Positions 37,544-46,265 of a stretch of 64,000 nt of DNA are shown piece after piece. The DNA is taken from positions 868,001-932,000 of the forward strand of contig NZ_CP086068.1 in NCBI RefSeq assembly GCF_020783335.1, in the 5' to 3' direction. Position numbers and translations under genes: made by a program. The DNA is from Mucilaginibacter daejeonensis (lineage in GTDB: Bacteria; Bacteroidota; Bacteroidia; Sphingobacteriales; Sphingobacteriaceae). The first letter of the stretch is position 1, and every line of letters starts with the position of its first letter. The notes below the pieces were generated by a model. That model was not told the DNA's origin. It searched no databases and saw only the letters and a list, made by a program, of their open reading frames with translations.

Positions 37544-38020
37544 ATGGAACAAGCTGAACTTGACCGCATACTGATACATGCCTCCCGAAAGGGCGAACTA
37601 CCTGTGATCGAAGAACTGATCAGGCAGGGCGCTAACGTGAATTGCCATGACGATAAGGGCTATACGCCGCTCATCATTGCCTGCTATAACCACCAAAAAG
37701 AGGCGGCCGAACTGTTGCTGGATAACGGCGCCGACATCAACGGTTTTGATGCGGGCGGCAATACCGCGCTAATGGGCGTATGCTTTAAAGGTTATGATGA
37801 TCTTGCGAAGTTACTGATCGGCCGTAAGGCTAACCTGGATCAAACGCACGGTAATGGCGGCACGGCGCTCATGTTCGCGGCCATGTTCGGGCGTAATGAC
37901 ATGATCCGGTCGCTGATCGGGGCGGGTGCCAATAAAGATCTGACCGATACGCGGGGCAATACCGCTTATGATATAGCCGCGCAGCAGGGTAACCACGAAG
38001 GAATGACCTTGCTACAATAA
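37544..38020 (+). CDS. Ankyrin-repeat protein
   Basis: 158 residues from MEQAELDRILIHASRKGEL; the eight in-frame codons upstream are left out. Four ankyrin repeats are visible with the DDKGYTPLIIACYNHQKEAA and GGTALMFAAMFGRNDMIRSL pattern. No signal peptide. It ends before a bidirectional terminator and converges on the catalase gene, which recalls the ankyrin genes next to catalases in Pseudomonas (AnkB), where the ankyrin protein supports catalase. That link is inferred from neighbourhood only. Confidence 0.8.
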   Translation: MEQAELDRILIHASRKGELPVIEELIRQGANVNCHDDKGYTPLIIACYNHQKEAAELLLDNGADINGFDAGGNTALMGVCFKGYDDLAKLLIGRKANLDQTHGNGGTALMFAAMFGRNDMIRSLIGAGANKDLTDTRGNTAYDIAAQQGNHEGMTLLQ

Positions 38021-38055
38021 ATAAAGAGAGCCCTGTAAAAGGGCTCTCTTTATTT
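38019..38055. terminator. Bidirectional intrinsic terminator between ankyrin and catalase genes
   Basis: Perfect 15-base arms (38019-38033 and 38041-38055) around a 7-base loop, ending TTTATTT on the plus side and with the same AT-rich end on the minus side. It serves both convergent genes. Confidence 0.88.
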
Positions 38056-38058
38056 GGA

Positions 38059-40224
38059 TCAGGCTGGTATCAGCCTGGCTTTTTCACGTTCCCAAAAACG
38101 ATGTAGTTTGATGGCCGCTACAAATTGATCGGCCAGGGCGTTCGCATCGTCTCCAATGATCACGCCTTCATCATTCTCGGCTTTTTTGCTGAAGTAAGTA
38201 GCTTCGATCACCTGCATGGCGACAGCATCGGCCGCTATCGGTTTACAATGCTTGAACGCCTCGTTCAAAAAGTGAACGGAGTTGGCATCGGCCTCGATCT
38301 CGGCCACGCTGTTGGTACCTCCCGGCACGTAAACCGCATCGAACAATACCGATGCAGTGGTTAGCGTGGTATCGTCTACCTGTATCTGCTCGCCATTGAG
38401 TGAGCTGATGAAACCTAAACGCGTTGAAACGATCTCGGTAACCCCTCCGTTAGCCTCAACAGCCTCTTTCACGGCTTTTACCGATGCCTCGTCCACACCA
38501 TCGGCTGCCAGTATGGCCACCTTACGCGTTTGGATAGAATCCATTACCGTATTGACTATGCTCAGGGCAGGCGATATCTTCAGGCTGCCTTCTACCTGTA
38601 CCGGTTGTACGGTCTCAGGGTCGGTATCTGCACCAAAGATGTGGTTCACCGGCTGTTCGGGCGGTTGCGGCACATGAAGTCCCAACTTAACAGCGACCTG
38701 TCCGGCCAAACCTTTATCGATCAGCGATAGGATGCCCAGCATACGTTCACGTATGGCAATGGTCTTTACTTTACCCAGCTCAAAGCATAAGGCTTGTACC
38801 AAGTGTTCCTTTTCAGGGTCCGACTGGCTGTTGAAGAACAACCTGGCCTGGCTAAAATGGTCTCTAAAACTTTCGCTACGGGCACGTACCTTGCGGCCTT
38901 CCACCTTCTCGGTGTAGCTCACGTAACCACCGTCGGCAGCTTTTACCTGGTGCGGCGAGTCGTTGCCCAATGTGTTGGGGCTGTAGCTGGTCTTGCCGCT
39001 ATCGATGTTCTGCCGTGAGAAACCATCGCGCTGGTTGTTATATACCGGGATAACCGGCTTGTTGATCGGCAATTGTTGAAAATTAGGACCACCCAACCTT
39101 AACAACTGTGTATCGGTGTATGAGAACAAGCGTCCTTGCAGTAATGGGTCGTTAGTGAAATCGATACCCGGAACGATGTGACCAAGGTGGAAGGCCACTT
39201 GTTCGGTCTCCGCAAAGAAGTTGTCAGGGTTGCGGTTCAGGGTCAGCTTACCGATGCGCTGCACCGGCACCAGCTCTTCTGGTACCAGCTTGGTAGCGTC
39301 GAGCAGGTCAAAGTCATATTTGAACTCGTCCTCTTCAGGTATGATCTGCACACCCAGTTCCCACTCAGGGAAGGCGCCGCTATCGATCGCATCCCAAAGG
39401 TCGCGGCGATGGAAGTCAGGGTCTTTACCCGATATGTTCTGTGCTTCGTCCCAGGCCACCGAATGCACGCCTAGCAAAGGTTTCCAGTGGAACTTCACAA
39501 AGCAGGCCACACCTTCGGCATTTACCAAACGGAAGGTATGTACACCAAAACCTTCCATCATGCGGTAGGAGCGGGGCAGGGCCCGGTCGCTCATCACCCA
39601 CATGATCATGTGCGCCGATTCGGGCGTGAGGGAGATAAAATCCCAAAAAGTATCATGAGCGGAGGCGGCCTGAGGTATCTCATTGTCAGGCTCAGGTTTT
39701 ACCGCGTGTACCAGGTCAGGGAACTTGATCGCATCCTGGATAAAAAATACCGGCATGTTGTTGCCTACCAGGTCAAAGTTGCCTTGCTGAGTATAGAACC
39801 TTACAGCAAAGCCCCGAACGTCACGAGCAAGGTCGGTGGAGCCTTTGGATCCTGCCACAGTAGAGAAACGCACGAATACGGGCGTCTCGATCTCGGTATC
39901 GTTCAGGAACTGGGCCTTGGTGTACTGCTCCATGGAGTTGTACAGCTTGAACACCCCGTGAGCACCAGACCCGCGCGCGTGTACTACCCGTTCAGGGATA
40001 CGCTCGTGGTCAAAGTGCGTCATCTTTTCCCGGTAGATGAAATCTTCCAGTAGTGATGGGCCGCGTTCTCCGGCTTTCAGTGTGTTCTGATCATCATTGA
40101 TAGGTGTGCCGGTGTTGGTACGCATGGGCTTACCCTGCGCGTCATCCGTGAACGATTCGAGTTGTACGCGCTTATCGTTAGTAGGCTCAACGGTCGGTTT
40201 AATTGTCTTTTTGCTTGATGCCAT
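38059..40224 (-). CDS. katE: Large-subunit catalase (clade II, HPII type)
   Basis: 721 residues from [17 protein letters not shown], with 37 in-frame codons upstream rejected. Heme catalase core with catalytic His82 ([11 protein letters not shown]), Asn in VGNNMPVFF, and the proximal Tyr block RLFSYTDTQ near 370. From about 570 is the flavodoxin/class-I glutamine-amidotransferase-like domain seen only in large clade II catalases. It removes hydrogen peroxide in the cytoplasm. It follows the ferritin-like gene by 4 bp on the same strand, so the two form an operon. Confidence 0.95.
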   Translation of the reverse strand: MASSKKTIKPTVEPTNDKRVQLESFTDDAQGKPMRTNTGTPINDDQNTLKAGERGPSLLEDFIYREKMTHFDHERIPERVVHARGSGAHGVFKLYNSMEQYTKAQFLNDTEIETPVFVRFSTVAGSKGSTDLARDVRGFAVRFYTQQGNFDLVGNNMPVFFIQDAIKFPDLVHAVKPEPDNEIPQAASAHDTFWDFISLTPESAHMIMWVMSDRALPRSYRMMEGFGVHTFRLVNAEGVACFVKFHWKPLLGVHSVAWDEAQNISGKDPDFHRRDLWDAIDSGAFPEWELGVQIIPEEDEFKYDFDLLDATKLVPEELVPVQRIGKLTLNRNPDNFFAETEQVAFHLGHIVPGIDFTNDPLLQGRLFSYTDTQLLRLGGPNFQQLPINKPVIPVYNNQRDGFSRQNIDSGKTSYSPNTLGNDSPHQVKAADGGYVSYTEKVEGRKVRARSESFRDHFSQARLFFNSQSDPEKEHLVQALCFELGKVKTIAIRERMLGILSLIDKGLAGQVAVKLGLHVPQPPEQPVNHIFGADTDPETVQPVQVEGSLKISPALSIVNTVMDSIQTRKVAILAADGVDEASVKAVKEAVEANGGVTEIVSTRLGFISSLNGEQIQVDDTTLTTASVLFDAVYVPGGTNSVAEIEADANSVHFLNEAFKHCKPIAADAVAMQVIEATYFSKKAENDEGVIIGDDANALADQFVAAIKLHRFWEREKARLIPA

Positions 40225-40228
40225 ATTA

Positions 40229-40780
40229 TTATGCCTCCTCTGCAGCTTGGTAATTGATCTCGCTGGTGGCGATCTTGGTGAGCAGTTGGTCGGCTTTTTT
40301 CTCTTCTTCAAGCGTAAGGGCCAATTGATCGGCAACCTCCGTAAGGCCTAATACACCTGCCAATTGATGCAGCCCACCGTAAGTGGCGATCTCGTAGTGT
40401 TCTACCTTTTGGCTGGCCAATATGATGCCCACGTCGCGGCTGGCGGATCCCGGCTCGGTCGACTCGATGATCTCCTGGCCTTCCATGGTCAGGCCATCCA
40501 TGGCCTCGCACTTCTTGGCCAGTGGCTGTTCGCCCATCAGCTCAAAAACCTGTTGCAGGCGGGCTACATGGCCTTCGGTCTCTGCCAAATGGTTCTCAAT
40601 GGCTTGTTTAAGCTTTTTGGCTGTGGCCGCTTCTGCCATTAGCGGCAGTTTCTTGGTCAAATGATTCTCGGCCCAATAGATGTCCATCAGGGAGTCTTTG
40701 AACAGTTTCAATAATGCAGGGTCTTGTTCAGAAGCCGCATAAGAACTGAACTTAGGGTCAGTTTTGCTTTCCTTTTTCAT
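40229..40780 (-). CDS. YciE/YciF-type ferritin-like protein (DUF892)
   Basis: 183 residues. Ferritin-like four-helix protein with the DUF892 pattern: LKLFKDSLMDIYWAENHLTKKLPLM at the start, AIENHLAETEGHVARLQQVFEL, and ASQKVEHYEIATYG then EEEKKADQLLT, in which Glu and His are likely di-iron ligands. These proteins are associated with stress and sometimes with catalase. First gene of an operon with katE (4 bp between). Confidence 0.85.
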   Translation of the reverse strand: MKKESKTDPKFSSYAASEQDPALLKLFKDSLMDIYWAENHLTKKLPLMAEAATAKKLKQAIENHLAETEGHVARLQQVFELMGEQPLAKKCEAMDGLTMEGQEIIESTEPGSASRDVGIILASQKVEHYEIATYGGLHQLAGVLGLTEVADQLALTLEEEKKADQLLTKIATSEINYQAAEEA

Positions 40781-41061
40781 AAGTTATCGTTAAATGAATT
40801 GAAGTGCCGTAAGGTGAGGAGGCTTGTATATAGGGTCGATAGCGGCTAATACTTCAGTACAACATCAATACTCCGATCTTGTTTGGGTTTGACCTGTGTT
40901 AAAGTGGCCTGTACCAGGTATAGTACATCAACTTCATCGCGGTGATAGCTAATCTCCCACTATTAAAAAGTTATCTGTGATCTTAATATTTCTCTTAGAT
41001 CGAAAGATAATATTTCACGATCATTAGAAAAGATGGTACATCCTGCCGGGATTAAGATCTT

Positions 41062-41069
41062 TAATTTTG
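41062..41069 (+). promoter_or_regulatory. TAnnTTTG -7 promoter element of the first SusC
   Basis: TAATTTTG, 131 nt before the ATG. No -33 TTG at the usual distance. Confidence 0.4.
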
Positions 41070-41111
41070 TCGCCACCCTATCGCCTCCGGGCGATCACCC
41101 CCTGTCAATTT

Positions 41112-41192
41112 ATGCTATTCGATGCGCTGATGGCGGTTTTTTGGCTTGTTATCAAGCCGTTAGTGCCGCTTCCTTTTCTAATTTTTCACTAA
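41112..41192 (+). CDS. Possible leader peptide before SusC1 (speculative)
   Basis: 26 codons from ATG 41112 to TAA at 41190-41192. It begins MLFDALMAVFWLVIKPLV and is hydrophobic. The stop is 8 nt before the SusC start. There is no A-rich leader before its ATG, and an ORF of this size can occur by chance. Confidence 0.2.
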   Translation: MLFDALMAVFWLVIKPLVPLPFLIFH

Positions 41193-41200
41193 TAAACACT

Positions 41201-44200
41201 ATGAGAAAATTCTATTTATTATGCCTTTTCTTGCTCACTGTATCCTTTGCCCAGGCGCAAACCCGCGCCCTGAGCGGCCGGGTACTGGATGCAAGCAATG
41301 CCGACCCGCTCATTGGCGCTGCCGTCACGATCAAAGGATCAACTGCCGGGCAGATCACCGATGTGAACGGTAAGTTCACGGTCAACGTTCCTGCCGGGCA
41401 GGATGCCACCCTGACCATCAAATATGTGGGTTATGCTGAACAGACCGTGACCTTTACAGCTAATGAGCAAGATGTGACCGTTAAACTGGCCGCCCAACAA
41501 AATGCCCTCGAAGATGTGGTGGTGGTAGGTTTTGGTACCATCAAACGCCGCGACCTTACCGGTTCGGTATCTTCGGTGAAAGCGGCCGACATCGTAAAGA
41601 CGCCTACGCACAACCCTTTCGAGGCTATACAGGGCCGCGCTGCCGGTGTGGATATCACCCGCAGTTCGGGTAATGCCGGTGCCGGCGTGAACATCCAGTT
41701 AAGGGGTACCCGCTCGATCCCTAACGCCTTGAATACGGCCCGCGGCGTATTGCCTAACGCGCCATTGCTGGTGGTAGATGGGGTACAGAACGGTGGCAGC
41801 ATCAACAACATCAACCCTAATGATATCGAGAGCATCGAGGTGTTGCAGGATGCGTCGTCAACGGCTATCTACGGTTCGCAGGGTGCCAATGGGGTCATCA
41901 TCGTCACCACCAAAAAAGGTATCTCAGGTAAGGCCAAAATATCCTATTCAGGCTACTTCGGTATCAACGGCTGGACCAAGTTCCCGCAGCCACGCATGGG
42001 AGAGGATTACCTGAATCTGCGCCGTGAATCGTTCCGTAACGAGACCACCGGCGTGATCCCTGATGATAATACCGTATTTGGCGGTAACCCGGTAGAGTAC
42101 GCCGCCATACAGGCCGGCCAATTTGTGAACTGGGTGGACCTGGCCACACGTAATGGTCGTCAGCAAAGCCATACCGTGAACGTGCGTGGCGGTAATGAGA
42201 ACACCAAGGCATTTTTCTCGCTTGGTTACTTTAAGGAAGAGGGGCAACTGGTCAATAACGATTACAACCGTTATAACTTCCGTTACAACATCGATCACAA
42301 ACTGAACAACTGGATCAAGACCGGTATAGTAGGCCAGCTGGCTTTCAGCAAGACCAATGCCCGCCGCGACCCATTGTCGGTAGCTTTGACCGCTGTTCCG
42401 CTAGGCACGCCTTATAATGCTGATGGCTCGATCAATACCTTCCCGATCGCCGGCAACAGCGCTACCATTAGCCCGATCACTGATCAGCGCCCGGGCGCAT
42501 CAGTAGATCAAACCACCGGTAACGAGATCAATGCCACCGCTTATGTAGAATTAAGCCCGATCAAAGGACTGACCTTCCGCAGTAACCTGGGTACTGTATT
42601 AGGTAATAGCCGTCGTGGACAGTTCAATGACCCATTCTCGCTGAGCCAGAACAACGTTCGTTATTCGGCCGCATCGATCACTAACAGCAACTCGCGTTAC
42701 TATAATTGGGATAACGTGATCACCTACAACCGCGAGATCAAGAAGCATAGCTTCACCGTGACCGCGTTATCAAGCTACATCCACAGCGATAGCGAGGAGA
42801 ATTACGCCGCAGGTATCAGGCAGGTACTGTCATCTCAGTTATTCTATAACCTGAATGGTACCGAGGCCACCACCCGCAGCACCACATCGGGTTATGAGCG
42901 CTTTGACCTGCTGGCTTACGCCGGCCGCGTGAACTACAGCTTCGATGGCAAATACCTGTTGCAAGGTACCATGCGTTGGGACGGTGCCTCAAGGTTAGCT
43001 CCTGGTCACAAATGGGATTCGTTCCCGTCGGTATCGGCAGGCTGGGTGATCAGTCGTGAAGAGTTCATGAGAGACATCAAACAACTGAACAACCTGAAAT
43101 TACGCGCCAGCTATGGTGTGACCGGTAACTCTACCATCAGGCCGTATGATACCCAAAGCTTGCTTACCTCTACCAACATGGGTTTTGGTAACGTGCCGGC
43201 TCCGGCTTACACCTTTGGTGGATATGTGGTATCACCTGACCTGGGTTGGGAACGCTCACGCACGCTGGACATCGGAACCGATATCACCGCCTTTAATAGC
43301 CGTGTTACTTTAGGTATCGACTGGTACCTAACCAAAACCTCCGACCTGCTGTACCCTCGCGCATTGCCACAGTCGTCAGGGCAAACGTTGGTTTACCAGA
43401 ACATCGCCTCTACTCAAAATGAGGGAATCAACATCACCTTGTCTACCGTGAACATCCAGAGCAAGGATTTTAAATGGAGCACTACGGCCACCTTCTCGCA
43501 TAACAGCGAAAAGATCACCGGCCTGATCGATGGTCGTGATATCATCAACACCGAGGAGAACTCGCTGCTGATCGGCTCGCAGGTGCAATCATACTACGGC
43601 TACAAAAAGATCGGCATATGGCAAACCGCCGATGGCCCGATCACGACCACCTTGAATAACGTGGCCTTTAAACCGGGCGATATCAAAGTGCAGGACATGA
43701 ACGGCGATGGCAAGATCGATGTGAACAATGACCGCACGGTGATCGGTCACCAACAGCCAAGATGGTATGGTGGCTTGCAAAATACCTTCACCTACAAAGG
43801 TTTTGACCTGAACGTTTTCCTGATGGCCCGTTACGGACAGACCGTTAAGGGAGAATTCATTGGCCGCTACAATCCATCAGGTGACACCAACGGCCCGGCC
43901 AACTTTGATTATTGGACCATCAACAACCCGTCGAACGATTTCCCGCGCCCGGGCAGGGGTAACCTGAGCAACTTGTATCCTAACACTTACACATCGTTAC
44001 TGTACATTGATGGATCGTTCTTGAAGATCAAGAACGTATCGTTAGGCTATACGCTACCCAAAAGCGTGACCGACCGGTTGAAGGTCGCCACGCTGAGGTT
44101 CTATGCCACAGGCTCCAACCTTTTCACTTACGCTAAAAACCCGCTGCTGCGCGATTACGATCCGGAGCGTGGTGGTGCCGAGTCATCGCCGCTTAGCCGC

Positions 44201-44233
44201 CAGTTGGTATTTGGGGTGAACCTTGATTTTTAA
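41201..44233 (+). CDS. SusC-like TonB-dependent glycan receptor (pair 1)
   Basis: 1010 residues from MRKFYLLCLFLLTVSFAQAQ (signal peptide). Carboxypeptidase-regulatory-like domain (about 22-97), then the SusC plug with VVVGFGTIKRRDLTGSVSSV (about 105-124) and NPNDIESIEVLQDASSTAIYGSQGANGVIIVTTK, then the large barrel ending LVFGVNLDF. It forms the TonB-powered outer-membrane channel that imports oligosaccharides with its SusD partner, encoded 22 bp downstream. It has no STN domain, so no sigma/anti-sigma signalling is expected from it. The substrate is not known; pair 1 has no sugar enzyme beside it. Confidence 0.93.
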   Translation: MRKFYLLCLFLLTVSFAQAQTRALSGRVLDASNADPLIGAAVTIKGSTAGQITDVNGKFTVNVPAGQDATLTIKYVGYAEQTVTFTANEQDVTVKLAAQQNALEDVVVVGFGTIKRRDLTGSVSSVKAADIVKTPTHNPFEAIQGRAAGVDITRSSGNAGAGVNIQLRGTRSIPNALNTARGVLPNAPLLVVDGVQNGGSINNINPNDIESIEVLQDASSTAIYGSQGANGVIIVTTKKGISGKAKISYSGYFGINGWTKFPQPRMGEDYLNLRRESFRNETTGVIPDDNTVFGGNPVEYAAIQAGQFVNWVDLATRNGRQQSHTVNVRGGNENTKAFFSLGYFKEEGQLVNNDYNRYNFRYNIDHKLNNWIKTGIVGQLAFSKTNARRDPLSVALTAVPLGTPYNADGSINTFPIAGNSATISPITDQRPGASVDQTTGNEINATAYVELSPIKGLTFRSNLGTVLGNSRRGQFNDPFSLSQNNVRYSAASITNSNSRYYNWDNVITYNREIKKHSFTVTALSSYIHSDSEENYAAGIRQVLSSQLFYNLNGTEATTRSTTSGYERFDLLAYAGRVNYSFDGKYLLQGTMRWDGASRLAPGHKWDSFPSVSAGWVISREEFMRDIKQLNNLKLRASYGVTGNSTIRPYDTQSLLTSTNMGFGNVPAPAYTFGGYVVSPDLGWERSRTLDIGTDITAFNSRVTLGIDWYLTKTSDLLYPRALPQSSGQTLVYQNIASTQNEGINITLSTVNIQSKDFKWSTTATFSHNSEKITGLIDGRDIINTEENSLLIGSQVQSYYGYKKIGIWQTADGPITTTLNNVAFKPGDIKVQDMNGDGKIDVNNDRTVIGHQQPRWYGGLQNTFTYKGFDLNVFLMARYGQTVKGEFIGRYNPSGDTNGPANFDYWTINNPSNDFPRPGRGNLSNLYPNTYTSLLYIDGSFLKIKNVSLGYTLPKSVTDRLKVATLRFYATGSNLFTYAKNPLLRDYDPERGGAESSPLSRQLVFGVNLDF

Positions 44234-44255
44234 TGAACGAACACATCAGAACAAC

Positions 44256-46007
44256 ATGAAAAATATACTATATAAAATAGCAGGCATCGGTTTCGTGACC
44301 GTTGCCATGATGTCATGTACCAAAAGGCTGAACGAGGTGAACCCCGGTGGTGCTACCTCAGATGCCACCTGGACCACTCCGCAAGGCTTTGTTACGGCCG
44401 TGAATGGGGCTTACCAGGAACAACGAGCCTATTATGGTAAAGAGGATGGACCGCTGATATCAGAAGGTGGTACCGACCTTTGGTTCACGGCCAACAAGAT
44501 CAGCTATGCCAACCAGGTGACCAAATACTCTGGCCTTACTCCAGCTTCGCCAAGTTCGGCAGGGACTATATTCAGGCTTTTTTACCGTGCTATTAATCAA
44601 TGCAACGCGGGTATCAACCGCATCGATCAGGCCGGTTTTACCGATCAGGCCGAAAAGAACCGTCGTTTAGGCGAGCTGCGCTTTTTGCGTGCCTTTTACT
44701 ACTGGCACATCGTTGAGCAATTTGGTGGCGTGAATTTACGTACCACCGAAACTCAGACCGCCGAGCTGACCGCCACCCGTAGTTCGGTAAGTGCTTTTTA
44801 CGACCTGATCTTAAGCGACCTGAAGTTCGCGGCCGATAATTTGCCGGTATCATACAGTGGCGGCGCAAATGGCGAGTATAGCCGTGCGTCTAAAAAGTCG
44901 GCCATGGGTATGCTGGCCCGTGCTTACCTGTCACGAGCTTACTACGCTACCGGGCAGGAACGTACAGATTACATGACCCTTGCCCGTAACACCGCTAACG
45001 ACGTGATCGCCCGTAAAACGGAGTTAGGCACTGATCTTTGGGCATCACCGGCCGAGCTTTGGAACCCGTCCAACAACAAGAACAATAAAGAAGCACTGTA
45101 CATTATCAGTAACTCTACCAATGTAACGCTTGATTACGATGGTAACGCCAACCGCTTACACGCCTGGTACCTGACCACCTACAACGGCAGGCCGGGGTTG
45201 GTACGCAGTTTTCAATACGGCTTTGACGGGCAAAAACGTTTGCAGCCTACCCGCTACCTGCTTAACCTTTTCAATGAGCAGATCGACGGCCGTTATGCGG
45301 CTTCATTCCAAGAGACCTGGAATGCCAACGCTTCTTCGGCCTTTACATGGAACGCATCATCAGCCACTACTTATGGTAAAGCTACCTCGGTGATCGGTCA
45401 GCAGATCACGCCTGGTTCAAGGGCCATGGAGATCACCAAGCAGGTTGTGCCTGATAAAGCTACCAAACCCTGGGTGCTGTATGATATCAATGACCTCTAC
45501 AATGCCAACGGCACCATCAGGTCACTGACGGATTTCGTTCCGCTGATCAAGTTCATCGACCTGACCCGTACCGATGTGAACGCCCAGCCCGGTTTCAACG
45601 ATATCATGGTGATCCGCCTGGCGGAAATGTACCTTATCGCTGCCGAGGCCGAGTTCCAGTTGGGTAACTTTGGTGCAGCTGCCACGCAGTTGAACGTGTT
45701 ACGTACCCGTGCGGCCATCAAAGTACCGGTGGATCGTACCGCCGCTATGCAAACCACCGCTGCCGAAGTACAGGCAGGAGGTATCAACTTTATACTGGAT
45801 GAACGTGCCCGCGAACTTTGCGGCGAACACCTGCGCTGGTATGATCTGAAACGTACGCTTAACGGCGACCAGTTCGCGGCCCGCATCAAAGCGGCCAACC
45901 CTGATATCACTGACGTGCAGCCATACCACCGTTTGCGTCCGGTGCCACAGGTCGAGATCAATGCCCTCACCAACGGTGCCGAATTCGGTCAGAATCCGGG
46001 TTATTAA
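44256..46007 (+). CDS. SusD-like glycan-binding lipoprotein (pair 1)
   Basis: 583 residues from MKNILYKIAGIGFVTVAMMSC; the lipid-anchor cysteine is Cys21. The SusD fold is visible: a TPR-like half with the INQCNAGINRI block, RFLRAFYYWHIVEQFGG and the late AAEAEFQLGNFGAAATQLNVLRTRA, and the C-terminal LDERARELCGEHLRWYDLKR. It caps the SusC barrel and captures the glycan at the cell surface. It begins 22 bp after the SusC stop and is followed by a terminator. Confidence 0.93.
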   Translation: MKNILYKIAGIGFVTVAMMSCTKRLNEVNPGGATSDATWTTPQGFVTAVNGAYQEQRAYYGKEDGPLISEGGTDLWFTANKISYANQVTKYSGLTPASPSSAGTIFRLFYRAINQCNAGINRIDQAGFTDQAEKNRRLGELRFLRAFYYWHIVEQFGGVNLRTTETQTAELTATRSSVSAFYDLILSDLKFAADNLPVSYSGGANGEYSRASKKSAMGMLARAYLSRAYYATGQERTDYMTLARNTANDVIARKTELGTDLWASPAELWNPSNNKNNKEALYIISNSTNVTLDYDGNANRLHAWYLTTYNGRPGLVRSFQYGFDGQKRLQPTRYLLNLFNEQIDGRYAASFQETWNANASSAFTWNASSATTYGKATSVIGQQITPGSRAMEITKQVVPDKATKPWVLYDINDLYNANGTIRSLTDFVPLIKFIDLTRTDVNAQPGFNDIMVIRLAEMYLIAAEAEFQLGNFGAAATQLNVLRTRAAIKVPVDRTAAMQTTAAEVQAGGINFILDERARELCGEHLRWYDLKRTLNGDQFAARIKAANPDITDVQPYHRLRPVPQVEINALTNGAEFGQNPGY

Positions 46008-46028
46008 GAGCATTACCATATGAATAGC

Positions 46029-46064
46029 AAAAGGCAGGTGTACCGACACACCTGCCTTTTTTTT
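46029..46064 (+). terminator. Intrinsic terminator after SusD1
   Basis: Thirteen-base arms AAAAGGCAGGTGT / ACACCTGCCTTTT with a 6-base loop, then a T run. It lies 21 bp after the stop. Confidence 0.88.
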
Positions 46065-46154
46065 ATGTACTGATCTATTGATGAGCAGCGGTATGAAGGA
46101 TCGTAACAACGCCGATATACGGCTATTTACTTCGGACATTTCGCTTCCTTTTAA

Positions 46155-46184
46155 TTGGAATTAATCTAAATAAGGATATATTTG
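46155..46184 (+). promoter_or_regulatory. Full Bacteroidetes promoter of the siderophore-receptor leader
   Basis: TTG (46155-46157), 19-nt spacer, TATATTTG (46177-46184), an exact match to TTG-N19-TAnnTTTG. Start of transcription is expected near 46188-46191. Confidence 0.75.
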
Positions 46185-46194
46185 CACAAAAAAA

Positions 46195-46260
46195 ATGCCA
46201 CACGGCTCCGACCCCGTGTGGCTGACCGGAAGACCCGGCCTACCCTTAATGTTCAATTAA
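46195..46260 (+). CDS. Possible 21-residue leader peptide (uORF)
   Basis: ATG at 46195 is preceded by seven A, follows the predicted transcription start by a few bases, and runs to TAA at 46258-46260. The peptide starts MPHGSDPVWL and ends PGLPLMFN. The receptor ATG is 5 nt after the stop, so termination and re-initiation could couple the two. It could also just be an accident of the hairpin sequence. Confidence 0.4.
   Translation: MPHGSDPVWLTGRPGLPLMFN
46197..46238 (+). ncRNA. Twin-hairpin 5' leader of the siderophore receptor, candidate regulator
   Basis: Hairpin 1: perfect 9-base arms GCCACACGG / CCGTGTGGC around CTCCGACC. Three bases later, hairpin 2: CCGG AAGAC CCGG. No known riboswitch family is recognised. 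It lies between the promoter and the ATG of a siderophore receptor. Confidence 0.4.
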
Positions 46261-46265
46261 AAGTA

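Larger units (their letters stand above)
40781..41200. other. 420-bp region between the ferritin-like and SusC1 genes
   Basis: Divergent promoters. Toward SusC1, TAATTTTG at 41062-41069 is a -7 box, giving a leader of about 125 nt. In the leader are a small hairpin (ATCGCC TCCG GGCGAT) and a 26-codon uORF at 41112-41192 that ends 8 nt before the SusC1 ATG. No clear box was found for the ferritin-like gene. Confidence 0.5.
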
